Shown here: positions 7,115 to 16,191 of the stretch, one piece after another
How positions within the stretch are numbered: the stretch's first letter is position 1
How the letters are laid out: each line of letters starts with the position of its first letter
Assembly: GCF_044372965.1 (NCBI RefSeq)
Contig: NZ_JBILQX010000003.1
Location: forward strand, 1 to 64,000
Source of the DNA: Elstera sp044372965
GTDB taxonomy: Bacteria; Pseudomonadota; Alphaproteobacteria; Elsterales; Elsteraceae
Direction: 5' to 3'
Length of the DNA: 64,000 nucleotides
Made by a program: the position numbers and the translations under genes
Notes under the pieces: model-generated
Seen by the model: only the letters and a program-made list of their open reading frames with translations
Databases searched by the model: none
Told to the model about the DNA's origin: nothing

Positions 7115-9562
7115 ATGCGAGACCAAATTTCCCCCGACCGTTCGCGCCTGCTGGTTATCGGTAACGGCATGGCCGGGATGCGCACCGTCGAAGAGGTGCT
7201 GAAGCGCGATCCCACCCGCTACCGGGTGACGGTGATCGGAGCCGAGCCGCACGTAAACTATAACCGTATTCTGCTCTCGCCCGTGCTAGCGGGGGAGAAG
7301 AGCTTTGATGAAATCGTCATCAATAGCCGCGACTGGTACGATGCGAACAATATCGAGTTGATTGCAGGCGATGCGGCGATTGCGATTGATACCGCGCAAA
7401 AGCAGGTCACGACCGCCTCGGGCCGCGTGGTTTCCTACGATAAGCTGCTGCTGGCGACGGGTTCCAACCCGTTCATTCTGCCGGTGCCGGGCAAGGAGTT
7501 GCCGGGGGTTTGCGCCTTCCGCGATATGTCGGACGTCGATACGATGCTGTCGGCAGCCCAGCGCTACAGCGATGCGGTGGTCATCGGCGGCGGGTTGCTC
7601 GGGCTCGAAGCGGCCAATGGGCTCGCGGCCCAGGGGATGAAGGTCAGCGTCATTCATTTGATGGATACGCTGATGGAGCGCCAACTCGATCCGGCGGCGG
7701 CGACGTTACTAGCCGACGATCTAACCCGGCGCGGCATCGACATTATCACCGGCGCGGTGACGGAAGCCCTGATTGGGGCCGATCGGGTGCAGGCGGTGCG
7801 CCTGAAAGACGGTCGGCAAATCCCCGCCGATCTGGTGGTGATGGCGGCGGGTATTCGCCCGAATATGAGCCTCGCGCAGGCGGCAGGCCTCGCCTGCAAT
7901 CGCGGTATCATCGTCGATGACGGGCTCGGCACGTCTGATGCCTCGATTTATGCCGTGGGCGAATGCACCGAGCATAACGGCCAGATGGTTGGGCTGGTCG
8001 CGCCGATTTGGGATCAGGCCAAGGTTTGCGCCGATCACCTCACGGGCAAAACCACAAGCGCCTACAGCCCGATCCAGCCCCCGACGCGCCTTAAGGTGAC
8101 GGGCATCGATATGCTCTCGGTCGGCCAATTCAACGGCGGCGAGGGCTGTGAAGATATCATCCTGCGCGATGGCTCACGCGGTGTGTATAAACGCCTTGTT
8201 CTGAAAGACGATATTCTTGTCGGCGCGGTGCTCTACGGCGACGCCAAGGACGGCGGCTGGTACGTCGATCTGATGGGCAAAGGCGCGCCGCTCGGCGATT
8301 TGCGCGATACGGTGATCTTCGGGCCGGGGTTAACGGCGAGCGGCTCTGCCGACTCCGGCCTCGCCGATCTGCCCGACGAGACCGAAATCTGCGGCTGCAA
8401 TGGCGTGTGCAAGGGCACGATTATGGCCGCGATTGCCGACAAGGGCCTGACGACGCTGAAAGAGGTGAAGACGCAGACTAAGGCGGCTGCCTCCTGCGGC
8501 TCCTGCTCCTCCAAGGTCGAAGGCTTGCTGGCTCTCGCGCTCGGCGGCGACTATGAGGCTAAGACGGTCGAAAGCGTCTGCGGTTGCACCGACCATTCCC
8601 ATGAGTTCGTCCGCGCCGCGATCCGCGACCAAACCCTGAAGAGCATTCCGCAGGTGATGAAAACCTTGGGCTGGCGCACGCCCGGCGGCTGCGCTTCCTG
8701 CCGCCCGGCGCTGAATTTCTATCTACTCTGCGCTTGGCCGGGCGAGTACGAAGACGATAGCCGCTCGCGCTTCATCAACGAGCGCGCCCACGCCAATATT
8801 CAAAAGGATGGCACCTTCTCGGTCATTCCGCGCATGTGGGGCGGCGTCACCACCTCGGGCGAGTTGCGCGCCATTGCCGATGTGGTCGATAAGTATGAAA
8901 TCCCCAGCGTGAAGGTCACGGGCGGGCAGCGCATCGATTTGCTCGGCGTGAAGAAGGAAGATCTGGTCGGCGTTTGGGCCGATCTCAATGCGGCGGGCAT
9001 GGTCTCCGGTCACGCCTACGGCAAGGCGTTGCGCACGGTCAAAACCTGCGTCGGCTCCGAATGGTGCCGGTTCGGCACGCAAGATTCGACCGGCATGGGC
9101 ATTAAGCTGGAGCGGATGACCTGGGGGTCCTGGCATCCCCATAAGGTGAAACTCGCCGTCTCTGGCTGCCCGCGTAACTGCGCCGAAGCCACGATTAAGG
9201 ATTTCGGTGTTATCGCGGTCGACTCGGGCTGGGAACTTCTGATTGGCGGCAATGGCGGCATCGCCTTACGCGGGTGCGATTTCCTCGTGAAGGTCACGAC
9301 CGAAGAGGAAGTCTTGGAATATTGCGCCGCCTTCCTCCAGCTCTATCGGGAAGAAGCGCGCTACCTGGAGCGCACCGCGCCCTGGGTGGAGCGGGTCGGG
9401 CTCGCCTCCATCAAATCCCGCCTGCTCGACGACGCTGAAAACCGCCGCGCGCTGGCGTCCCGCTTCGCCTATGCCCAAAGCTTCGCGCAGATCGACCCCT
9501 GGGCCGAGCGCGTCGGCGGCATGGATGCGAATGAGTTCAAACCGATGCTGGTGGAGGCGTAA
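7115..9562 (+). CDS. nirB: Assimilatory nitrite reductase [NAD(P)H] large subunit
   Basis: This 815-residue flavo-siroheme enzyme reduces nitrite to ammonium in the cytoplasm. In order it has an FAD/NAD(P)H oxidoreductase module (LVIGNGMAGMRT near residue 10; VVIGGGLLGLEAANGL near 150), a BFD-type [2Fe-2S] module (CGCNGVCKG ... SCGSCSSKV), and a siroheme/[4Fe-4S] domain with CVGSEWC and SGCPRNC cysteines. ATG 7115 is preferred over a GTG at 7100 that overlaps the nrtD stop, because AGGAG is 7 bp upstream of the ATG. nirD follows with no gap. Confidence 0.95.
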   Translation: MRDQISPDRSRLLVIGNGMAGMRTVEEVLKRDPTRYRVTVIGAEPHVNYNRILLSPVLAGEKSFDEIVINSRDWYDANNIELIAGDAAIAIDTAQKQVTTASGRVVSYDKLLLATGSNPFILPVPGKELPGVCAFRDMSDVDTMLSAAQRYSDAVVIGGGLLGLEAANGLAAQGMKVSVIHLMDTLMERQLDPAAATLLADDLTRRGIDIITGAVTEALIGADRVQAVRLKDGRQIPADLVVMAAGIRPNMSLAQAAGLACNRGIIVDDGLGTSDASIYAVGECTEHNGQMVGLVAPIWDQAKVCADHLTGKTTSAYSPIQPPTRLKVTGIDMLSVGQFNGGEGCEDIILRDGSRGVYKRLVLKDDILVGAVLYGDAKDGGWYVDLMGKGAPLGDLRDTVIFGPGLTASGSADSGLADLPDETEICGCNGVCKGTIMAAIADKGLTTLKEVKTQTKAAASCGSCSSKVEGLLALALGGDYEAKTVESVCGCTDHSHEFVRAAIRDQTLKSIPQVMKTLGWRTPGGCASCRPALNFYLLCAWPGEYEDDSRSRFINERAHANIQKDGTFSVIPRMWGGVTTSGELRAIADVVDKYEIPSVKVTGGQRIDLLGVKKEDLVGVWADLNAAGMVSGHAYGKALRTVKTCVGSEWCRFGTQDSTGMGIKLERMTWGSWHPHKVKLAVSGCPRNCAEATIKDFGVIAVDSGWELLIGGNGGIALRGCDFLVKVTTEEEVLEYCAAFLQLYREEARYLERTAPWVERVGLASIKSRLLDDAENRRALASRFAYAQSFAQIDPWAERVGGMDANEFKPMLVEA

Positions 9563-9898
9563 ATGGCGCTTTGGCTCGATATTGGCCCGGCGGCGGATGT
9601 GCCCAGCCAGGGCGCGCGCAAACTGATGTTTGCCGGGCGGCAAATCGCGATTTTTCGCACCGCCGAGGGCAAATTCTTCGCGCTGGAAGACCGTTGCCCG
9701 CATAAGCAGGGGCCGTTGTCGGACGGGATTGTTCATGGCGATTGCGTCACCTGCCCGCTGCACGGTTGGGTGATTAGCCTTGCCTCGGGCACCGCCCAAG
9801 GGGCCGACGCGGGGCAGGTGCTCAGCCTGCCGCTGGCGCTCGAAGGCGACCGCCTGAAACTCGATATCGCCGTTCTCAGCTCTGCTGCCGCCGAGTAA
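9563..9898 (+). CDS. nirD: Nitrite reductase small subunit, Rieske-type
   Basis: This 111-residue protein has the Rieske [2Fe-2S] ligand pattern CPH (in DRCPHKQGPL) and CPLHGW, about 20 residues apart, so cluster ligands are complete here (many NirD proteins lack them). It partners NirB in nitrite reduction. Its ATG immediately follows the nirB stop codon. Confidence 0.92.
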   Translation: MALWLDIGPAADVPSQGARKLMFAGRQIAIFRTAEGKFFALEDRCPHKQGPLSDGIVHGDCVTCPLHGWVISLASGTAQGADAGQVLSLPLALEGDRLKLDIAVLSSAAAE

Positions 9899-9903
9899 CT
9901 GCT

Positions 9904-12585
9904 ATGCCCGACGCCGCCCTCACCGTTCTGCAACGCACCACCTGCCCCTATTGCGGGGTCGGCTGCGGCGTCGAGATTCTGTCGGCGGACGGTGGGGCGA
10001 GTGTATCGGTCCGCGGCGATGCCGCCCATCCTGCCAATAAGGGGCGGCTCTGTTCGAAAGGCTCCGCCCTTGCCGAAAGCCTGACCCTGCCCCATCGGCT
10101 CACGCACCCCCTGTGGGACGGCGCGGCGGTTTCCTGGGATCTCGCGCTGGATGAAATCACCGACCGGCTGCGGGAGGTTCTGGCAACCGACGGGCCGGAA
10201 GCGGTGGCCTTCTACGGGTCCGGCCAACTGCTGACCGAGGATTATTACGTCCTCAATAAACTCGCCAAAGGTTTCCTCGGCACGGGGAATGTCGATACCA
10301 ACTCGCGCCTCTGTATGGCCTCGACCGTGGCGGGGCATAAGCAGAGCTTTGGCACCGATACGGTGCCGGGGCTTTACGACGATTGGGAGTTGGCCGATCT
10401 CGTAATCTTGGTCGGCAGCAATACGGCGTGGTGCCATCCTGTGCTATTCCAACGCCTGCTCGCCGCCCGCCGCAGCCGGGGCCTCAAGATCGTGGTGCTC
10501 GACCCGCGCCAAACGTCCACCACAGCAGACGCCGACCTGCATCTGCCGCTTCGGGGCGGCTCTGACATTGCCCTGTTCAGCGGTCTGCTGCGGGCGATTG
10601 CGGACGGCGGCGCGGTCAATGCCGCCTATGTCGCCGATCATACGCGCGGGCTGGACGAAGCCCTCGCCACCGCCCCCGATCTTACCACCGTGGCCGCCGC
10701 GACCGGCCTGTCGCCCGTGCAAATCGCTGCCTTCTATAAGCTCTTCATCGAGACGCCGAAGGTCGTGACGGTGTTCAGCCAAGGCATCAATCAGTCAAGC
10801 CACGGCAGCGATAGCGTGTCGGCGATTCTGAATGTGCATTTGGCGACGGGCCGCATCGGCACCCCCGGCGCGGGGCCGTTCTCGATCACCGGCCAGCCGA
10901 ATGCCATGGGCGGGCGGGAAGTCGGCGGGCTCGCCAACCAGCTCGCCGCCCATATGGATTTCGCCTCTGAGGCCGACCGCGACCGGGTGCAGCGCTTCTG
11001 GAACGCCGCCAATCTGGCGCAAAAGCCGGGGCTGAAAGCCGTCGATCTTTTCCAGGCGGCGGCGGATGGGAAAATCAAATTCCTGTGGATTCTCGCGACC
11101 AATCCGCTCGCGAGCCTCCCCGATGCCGATATCGTCCAGGCGGCTTTGGAGCGCTGTCCCACGGTGATTCTCTCCGATTGCGTCGCCGATACCGAAACGG
11201 CGCGTTATGCGCATTTTCTGCTCCCTGCCGCCACTTGGGGCGAGAAAGACGGCACCGTTACCAACTCCGAACGGCGGGTATCGCGCCAGCGGGCCTTCCG
11301 CACCCCCCAGGGCGAGGCGAAACCCGATTGGTGGGCGTTGGCCCAGGTCGGGCGGCGGCTTGGTTTCACCGAAGCTTTCGCCTACGAAACCTCCGCCGAT
11401 ATTTTCCGCGAGCATGCTGCCCTATCAGCGTTCGAGAATGACGGGCGGCGCGATTTCGATTTGGGCGGGGCGGCCACGCTTTCGAACGACGGTTATGACG
11501 CGCTACCGCCCTTCTGCTGGCCCTGGCGCGCGGGCGAGGCACCCAGCTTGGAAACGCGCTTCTTCGCCAAGGGCGGTTTCTTTACGCCGGATGGGCGGGC
11601 GCGCTTCATTCCGACCGGGCCGACCGCGCCACTCAGCCAAACCAGCCCCGATTTTCCGCTGGTACTGAACACGGGCCGCGTGCGCGATCAATGGCACACG
11701 ATGGGCCGCACCGGAGCCACACCCCGGCTGATGAACCATCAGCCGCGCCCAACGGTTTCCATCAACCCGCAAGATGCGGCGGCCCTGGGATTGGCGGACG
11801 GCGATTTGGTGCGGCTCACCAGCGCTACGGGGGCGGCGATCCGCCTCGCGAGCATCACCGACGCCCAGCCGCGCGGTGAAGTTTTCGCCTCGATGCATTG
11901 GAACGGCGCTTGGTGCGGCGGCGGGGCGGTGGGGCGGGTGATTGCGCCGAATGTCGATCCGCGCTCGGGTCAGCCGGAGTTGAAATTCACGCCCGTTGCC
12001 CTCAGTCGCATTACGCCGCGCTGGCAAGGCTATGCGCTGCTGCGGGATGCGCCGGAACCTTTGGCGCAGGGGGATTTGCCGGGGCTGTTCTGGTGCAAGC
12101 GCCCCTTGGGCGACGCCTGGGCCGTCGAGCTTTGGGCATTACCCGAGAGCGACGCCGTGCCCGATGGCGCGTCGCTATTGGCGGCGCTGATGGGCGATGC
12201 TGCTGATGCGTGCGTGCCACTGACCGTGGTCGATTCGGCGCGCGGGCGTTGGCGCAGCGCGTATCTGCAAGACGGCAAGCTGACGGCAGCCCTGATGCTG
12301 GGACATGGGCCGGAGATGGATCAACTTCTGCCCTTCTTTACCGAAACCAGCCTGACCAATGCGCAAGAAGTCCTCGCCGGTCGGGTCGCGGCCCCCAGTA
12401 CCGGACCGATGGTTTGCGCCTGCTTCCAGGTGAGCGCTGAGCGTATCCGTTCCGTCATCGCGTCCGGGGAAGCGACCAGTGTTGAAGCGATCGGCGCGCT
12501 GCTGAAAGCGGGCACCAACTGCGGCTCCTGCCTTCCCGAACTGAAAGGATTTCTGCGCCATGCCGATGCCCCGCTTGTCGCGTGA
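9904..12585 (+). CDS. nasA: Assimilatory nitrate reductase catalytic subunit
   Basis: This 893-residue cytoplasmic molybdoenzyme reduces nitrate to nitrite. The N-terminus has the [4Fe-4S] motif TTCPYCGVGCGVE with the fourth cysteine in GRLCSKG. The molybdopterin-guanine-dinucleotide domains follow (YGSGQLLTEDYYVLNKLAKG, TNSRLCMAS, GQPNAMGGREVGGLANQL). The C-terminal end adds a BFD-like [2Fe-2S] module (MVCACFQVS ... TNCGSCLPEL), as in NasA/NarB forms that take electrons from a flavoprotein or ferredoxin. No separate electron-transfer gene (nasC) is present, so NirB or an unlinked protein may supply electrons; that is inference. The 3' end overlaps cysG by 26 bp. Confidence 0.94.
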   Translation: MPDAALTVLQRTTCPYCGVGCGVEILSADGGASVSVRGDAAHPANKGRLCSKGSALAESLTLPHRLTHPLWDGAAVSWDLALDEITDRLREVLATDGPEAVAFYGSGQLLTEDYYVLNKLAKGFLGTGNVDTNSRLCMASTVAGHKQSFGTDTVPGLYDDWELADLVILVGSNTAWCHPVLFQRLLAARRSRGLKIVVLDPRQTSTTADADLHLPLRGGSDIALFSGLLRAIADGGAVNAAYVADHTRGLDEALATAPDLTTVAAATGLSPVQIAAFYKLFIETPKVVTVFSQGINQSSHGSDSVSAILNVHLATGRIGTPGAGPFSITGQPNAMGGREVGGLANQLAAHMDFASEADRDRVQRFWNAANLAQKPGLKAVDLFQAAADGKIKFLWILATNPLASLPDADIVQAALERCPTVILSDCVADTETARYAHFLLPAATWGEKDGTVTNSERRVSRQRAFRTPQGEAKPDWWALAQVGRRLGFTEAFAYETSADIFREHAALSAFENDGRRDFDLGGAATLSNDGYDALPPFCWPWRAGEAPSLETRFFAKGGFFTPDGRARFIPTGPTAPLSQTSPDFPLVLNTGRVRDQWHTMGRTGATPRLMNHQPRPTVSINPQDAAALGLADGDLVRLTSATGAAIRLASITDAQPRGEVFASMHWNGAWCGGGAVGRVIAPNVDPRSGQPELKFTPVALSRITPRWQGYALLRDAPEPLAQGDLPGLFWCKRPLGDAWAVELWALPESDAVPDGASLLAALMGDAADACVPLTVVDSARGRWRSAYLQDGKLTAALMLGHGPEMDQLLPFFTETSLTNAQEVLAGRVAAPSTGPMVCACFQVSAERIRSVIASGEATSVEAIGALLKAGTNCGSCLPELKGFLRHADAPLVA

Positions 12586-13948
12586 ATTGCCTGACCCCTC
12601 GGGCGCTCTGTCGCATTTTCCAGTGTTTTTCGATCTGACGAATGTGCCGGTTCTCGTGCTCGGCTCGGGCGATCTGGCCGAAGCCAAGGCTCGCCTTGTC
12701 GCCCGGTCGGGCGCGCGCGTGATCCGTTGGGATCGATTGGCGGAGGGGGCCGACCTTACGCCGTTCCGCTTTATCATCGCCGCCCCGGTGGGGGATGAGA
12801 TCGACCTTGCCGCGCTGCGGACCGCCGCCCGCGCTGTGCGGGTGCCGCTGAATGTGGCCGATACGCCTGCTTTTTGCGACTTCATCCTCCCGGCGATGAT
12901 CGAACGCGGCCCCGTCACGGTGGCGGTTTCGACGGGCGGGACGGCCCCGATTTTGGCCCGCCTGCTGCGCGCGGTTCTGGAGAAAGCCATTCCCCCTGGT
13001 TACGGGCTGCTCGCGAGCCTCGCCGGGCGCTGGCGGGAGCGGGTGACGGCGGCACTGCCGGAGGCCCCGCGCCGGAAAGCTTTCTGGGAAAGCATGCTCT
13101 CGGGCCCGATTGCCGATCTGGCGCTCGCGGGCCAAGCGGAGGCCGCAGAAGCTGCGATAGCGGCGGCGCTGACCTCGGACCAGCCGACGCCGTCCTATCC
13201 CGTCGCCCTGGTCGGAGCCGGGCCGGGTGATCCCGAGTTGCTCACTTTGAAAGCCGCCCGGCTGATAGGGGCTGCCGATATTATTCTCTATGATGCGCTG
13301 GTCAGCGACGGCGTGCTGCGACTTGCGAAACGCGAGGCCAAGCTGATCCCCGTCGGCAAGCGCTGCGGCGATAAAAGCTCGATGCCGCAGGAAGCCATCA
13401 ATCAGGCGCTCTTGGAGGCCGCGCGCACCGGCGGGCGCGTCGTGCGCCTCAAGGGCGGCGACCCTGGCGTGTTTGGCCGGGCCAGTGAAGAAATCGCTTA
13501 TCTCGGTGCCCATGGCGTTTCGAGCGAGCTTGTCCCCGGCGTCACGGCGGCGCTGGGGGCAGCGGCGGCGCTCCGGTGTTCCCTCACACAACGGGGCGTC
13601 GCCCGCACTCTTACCCTTGCCACCGCGCAGACCGAAGATGGGATGGCGGACCATTGGGCCGGGCTTGCCAAAGCGGGCGGCACCTTGGCGCTCTATATGG
13701 GCAAAGCGGCGGCGGGGCGGCTCGCGCGGGACCTCATCGCGGCAGGGCTCGATCCCGCAACCCCGGCGGTGGCGGTGGAAAACGCCTCGCTGCCGCATCA
13801 GCGGGAGAGCATCACCAATCTCGCCGAACTGCCCTTCGCGCTCGCCGATGGCCGGTTCGAGGGGCCGACACTCTTGCTGATTGGGGCGGCTTTGGCGCAG
13901 ACTCAGGACCGAGTTTCTTCGGCTCTGGAGGTTGCCCCGGCGGCATGA
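12560..13948 (+). CDS. cysG: Siroheme synthase CysG
   Basis: This 462-residue multifunctional enzyme makes siroheme for NirB. The N-terminal NAD-dependent precorrin-2 dehydrogenase/ferrochelatase module (1-200; VLVLGSGDLAEAKARLV, with GSGDLA replacing the common GGGxVA) is followed by a uroporphyrinogen-III C-methyltransferase domain (about 210-455; VALVGAGPGDPELLTLKAARL, VRLKGGDPGVFGR and VPGVTAALGAAA). The start lies inside nasA, a 26-bp overlap that suggests translational coupling. Confidence 0.93.
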   Translation: MPMPRLSRELPDPSGALSHFPVFFDLTNVPVLVLGSGDLAEAKARLVARSGARVIRWDRLAEGADLTPFRFIIAAPVGDEIDLAALRTAARAVRVPLNVADTPAFCDFILPAMIERGPVTVAVSTGGTAPILARLLRAVLEKAIPPGYGLLASLAGRWRERVTAALPEAPRRKAFWESMLSGPIADLALAGQAEAAEAAIAAALTSDQPTPSYPVALVGAGPGDPELLTLKAARLIGAADIILYDALVSDGVLRLAKREAKLIPVGKRCGDKSSMPQEAINQALLEAARTGGRVVRLKGGDPGVFGRASEEIAYLGAHGVSSELVPGVTAALGAAAALRCSLTQRGVARTLTLATAQTEDGMADHWAGLAKAGGTLALYMGKAAAGRLARDLIAAGLDPATPAVAVENASLPHQRESITNLAELPFALADGRFEGPTLLLIGAALAQTQDRVSSALEVAPAA

Positions 13949-14862
13949 GCGTTCACGATACCCATTCTTTCGCCCCTTACGTCCGCACCCTGGGCCGAGG
14001 GCCGGGCCGCTCGCGCTCGCTGACGCGGGAGGAGGCGCGCGACGCCCTGACGCAGATTCTGACCGGCCAGGCGCTACCGGAGCAGGTTGGAGCCTTCCTC
14101 ATGCTGCTGCGCTATCGCGGCGAGGACCCGGACGAAATGGCGGGGCTGGTGGAAGCCGCGCGCACGGAAATTCCGGCGTGGGACGTGGGCGGCGTCGATC
14201 TCGACTGGCCCTCCTACGCCGATGGGCGCACGCGCGGGGCCGCGCATTTTCTGCATGCGGCCAAGTTGATTGCGCAGAGCGGGAAGCGCGTCCTGCTGCA
14301 CGGGCTTCCCAGCGGGCCGGGGCGGGAGGCGATTGGCGATGGTCTTGCGGAAACCGGCATTCCGATCGCCGATACCGAAGGCGCAACGCGCGCGGCGCTC
14401 GATACGGGCGGTATCGCCTTTGTGCCAACGACGAGGCTCGCGCCGGGGATCGCCCGCTTGCTCAGTCTGCGCGGGATTTTGGGGCTGCGCTCGCCGATCA
14501 ATACCGTGGCGCGGCTGCTGAACCCGTTCGATGCGGCGGCGGGGGTCGATGGCGTGTTCCATCCCCCCTATATCCATGTGCATTTGGAGGCGTCGAAACG
14601 CCTGAACCGCGTGCGCTTGGCCGTGCTGAAAGGTGGCGGTGGCGAGGCGGAGCGGCGACCGGAGAAGGTGATTACCGTGCATCTGCTGCGGGGGCAGGCG
14701 GTCGAAGAAATGCTGTTTCCCGCTCTTTGTAGCGCCGATGCCGACGATGCGCTCGAGGGGCGCGCCACGGTTCAGGCGACCGTTTCGCTTGGTTTATTGG
14801 CCCTTGGTGTGGCGGAAACGGTGGCGGCAGCAGAGGCGGCGGCTCAAATCTTGATCGTGTAA
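13945..14862 (+). CDS. Anthranilate phosphoribosyltransferase-like protein (TrpD2/YbiB type)
   Basis: This 305-residue protein has the glycosyltransferase family 3 fold: an N-terminal helical domain (LTREEARDALTQILTGQALPEQVGAFLMLLRYRGED) and a phosphoribosyl-transferase-like domain with LLHGLPSGPG, IAFVPTTRLAPG and LGLRSPINTVARLLNPF. True TrpD has a GTGGD glycine-rich loop; here the matching place reads HGLPSGPG, so an anthranilate role is unlikely. Related proteins recur at the end of nitrate-assimilation operons, with unsettled function. Its ATG overlaps the cysG stop (ATGA), so it belongs to the operon. Confidence 0.85.
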   Translation: MSVHDTHSFAPYVRTLGRGPGRSRSLTREEARDALTQILTGQALPEQVGAFLMLLRYRGEDPDEMAGLVEAARTEIPAWDVGGVDLDWPSYADGRTRGAAHFLHAAKLIAQSGKRVLLHGLPSGPGREAIGDGLAETGIPIADTEGATRAALDTGGIAFVPTTRLAPGIARLLSLRGILGLRSPINTVARLLNPFDAAAGVDGVFHPPYIHVHLEASKRLNRVRLAVLKGGGGEAERRPEKVITVHLLRGQAVEEMLFPALCSADADDALEGRATVQATVSLGLLALGVAETVAAAEAAAQILIV

Positions 14863-15881
14863 CGGGTCATGGCGATGGCGTCTTCGTCCAAGGCCGTGCG
14901 GAAGGCGGCCCAGCGCTCCGAATCGGTGGCCACGGTCGGCAGCAGCGGGCGCGGAATCGTCCCGGCTTCCAATTTTCCCGAAAGCTCGCCCCAGATTTTA
15001 TTGATCCGCTCCACATAGGCCGGGCTGATATTCTTGCTGGCGGCATCGACGTTGAGGGAGAAAAACGTCTCCATCATCTGCGCGTGCGACCAGAGTTGCG
15101 GCGTTGGGTTCATCAACTTCAGCCAGGCCTGCAAGGCTTCCCCGGCCGCCGCCGAGCGGCGACTGGTGCCGCCGAGGCTGGCAACGCCCAATTCGGTCAT
15201 CACCATTTCCGTGATAACGACGGTGCCGCCGCGTTTGGCCGCGCGCACGATTTGTTGCATCAAGCGGGCTTTATTGGCGACCGGTGTTAGAATCTCGTGG
15301 GCGGCGACGATATCGAAGCTATTGGCTTTGAACTGCGCCGTTGCCGGATCATAGGCCGTCACGGCGGCCTTCTGCGACAGTTCAGCCGCGTCTGAGCGCT
15401 GTTGCGCGATCCCGGCCAAAGCGGCGGAGGGGGTCATTGAGGTGGGCCAACAGCCGTAGTGGCGGGCGAGCACGCGGGAGAGACCGCCAAGGCCCGCCGA
15501 GGCAATCAGCACTTGGCTGGCCACCGTAATCGGCAGATCGGCGAGCGCTCCCGCGGCAATTGCGCCATCACCCGGCCCCAGATTATCCTCGCCCCACAGA
15601 AATTCGGCAGCGTCAATGCGCGTCTGCGTCCAATAGCTGTCGGCGGCAACAGCTTTGAGCGGCGACGGCGCGGCCTTGGGGGGCGCGGCTTTTACGGCGG
15701 GGGGCGGCGGCGCGCTGACGGCAGGGTCGGGCGGCAGCGGATCGGCGCGCTCGGTGAGCAGCAGCACATTATCCGCAACGCCGACTGGCGCGGCGTCGGC
15801 CAGCGAGAGCGTCAGTTTCGGGGGCGCGTGATGAATCGGGGCACGGGTGGGGGGCGGCTGTTTCTTACCGAACCAGGACAT
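14844..15881 (-). CDS. Probable SAM-dependent methyltransferase with proline/alanine-rich N-terminus
   Basis: This 345-residue protein starts MSWFGKKQPPP, followed by a roughly 100-residue Pro/Ala-rich linker. The C-terminal part resembles class I methyltransferases: VLIASAGLGGLSRVLARHYG as a variant SAM loop, AVTAYDPATAQFKANSFDIVAAHEIL, and GGTVVITEMVMTELG. The substrate is unknown. ATG 15881 is chosen because an AGGGAG site lies just upstream. The 3' end overlaps the TrpD2-like gene tail-to-tail by 19 bp. Confidence 0.65.
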   Translation of the reverse strand: MSWFGKKQPPPTRAPIHHAPPKLTLSLADAAPVGVADNVLLLTERADPLPPDPAVSAPPPPAVKAAPPKAAPSPLKAVAADSYWTQTRIDAAEFLWGEDNLGPGDGAIAAGALADLPITVASQVLIASAGLGGLSRVLARHYGCWPTSMTPSAALAGIAQQRSDAAELSQKAAVTAYDPATAQFKANSFDIVAAHEILTPVANKARLMQQIVRAAKRGGTVVITEMVMTELGVASLGGTSRRSAAAGEALQAWLKLMNPTPQLWSHAQMMETFFSLNVDAASKNISPAYVERINKIWGELSGKLEAGTIPRPLLPTVATDSERWAAFRTALDEDAIAMTRYTIKI

Positions 15882-16191
15882 GATCGGCGGCTCCCTCCTC
15901 GCGTGATCGTTACAACCGAAATGACAGCGGCAATTGTGGTCTGTTCTGAGGGGCTTGGTCAAGGGACGAGATAAAGTGAGGATTTGCGTAAATATTTAGA
16001 TATTTACAAATAAATTATCTCGACACGCTATAATATTCCAATATACGATCCCTTGTACGAAGTTCGAATTGGGTTAGATCAATCGAAATATTTGCATTTT
16101 TTCCATAGTCCCATGCACCCATCGTACCTTGCTGCTGCCCTGGTTTTTCGCGATGTTCGACCCTCAAAATGCTTGGAATGGAGAGCTTGCC
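15882..16191. other. AT-rich intergenic region with a palindrome and promoter-like elements
   Basis: No gene is visible in these 310 bp between divergent units. The part from about 15975 to 16110 is much more AT-rich than its surroundings. It holds a perfect 8-4-8 palindrome (GTAAATAT-TTAG-ATATTTAC, 15988-16007) and a TATAAT at 16029-16034. No convincing -35 box sits at 17 bp. It is probably the promoter of the chemotaxis receptor gene. Confidence 0.4.
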
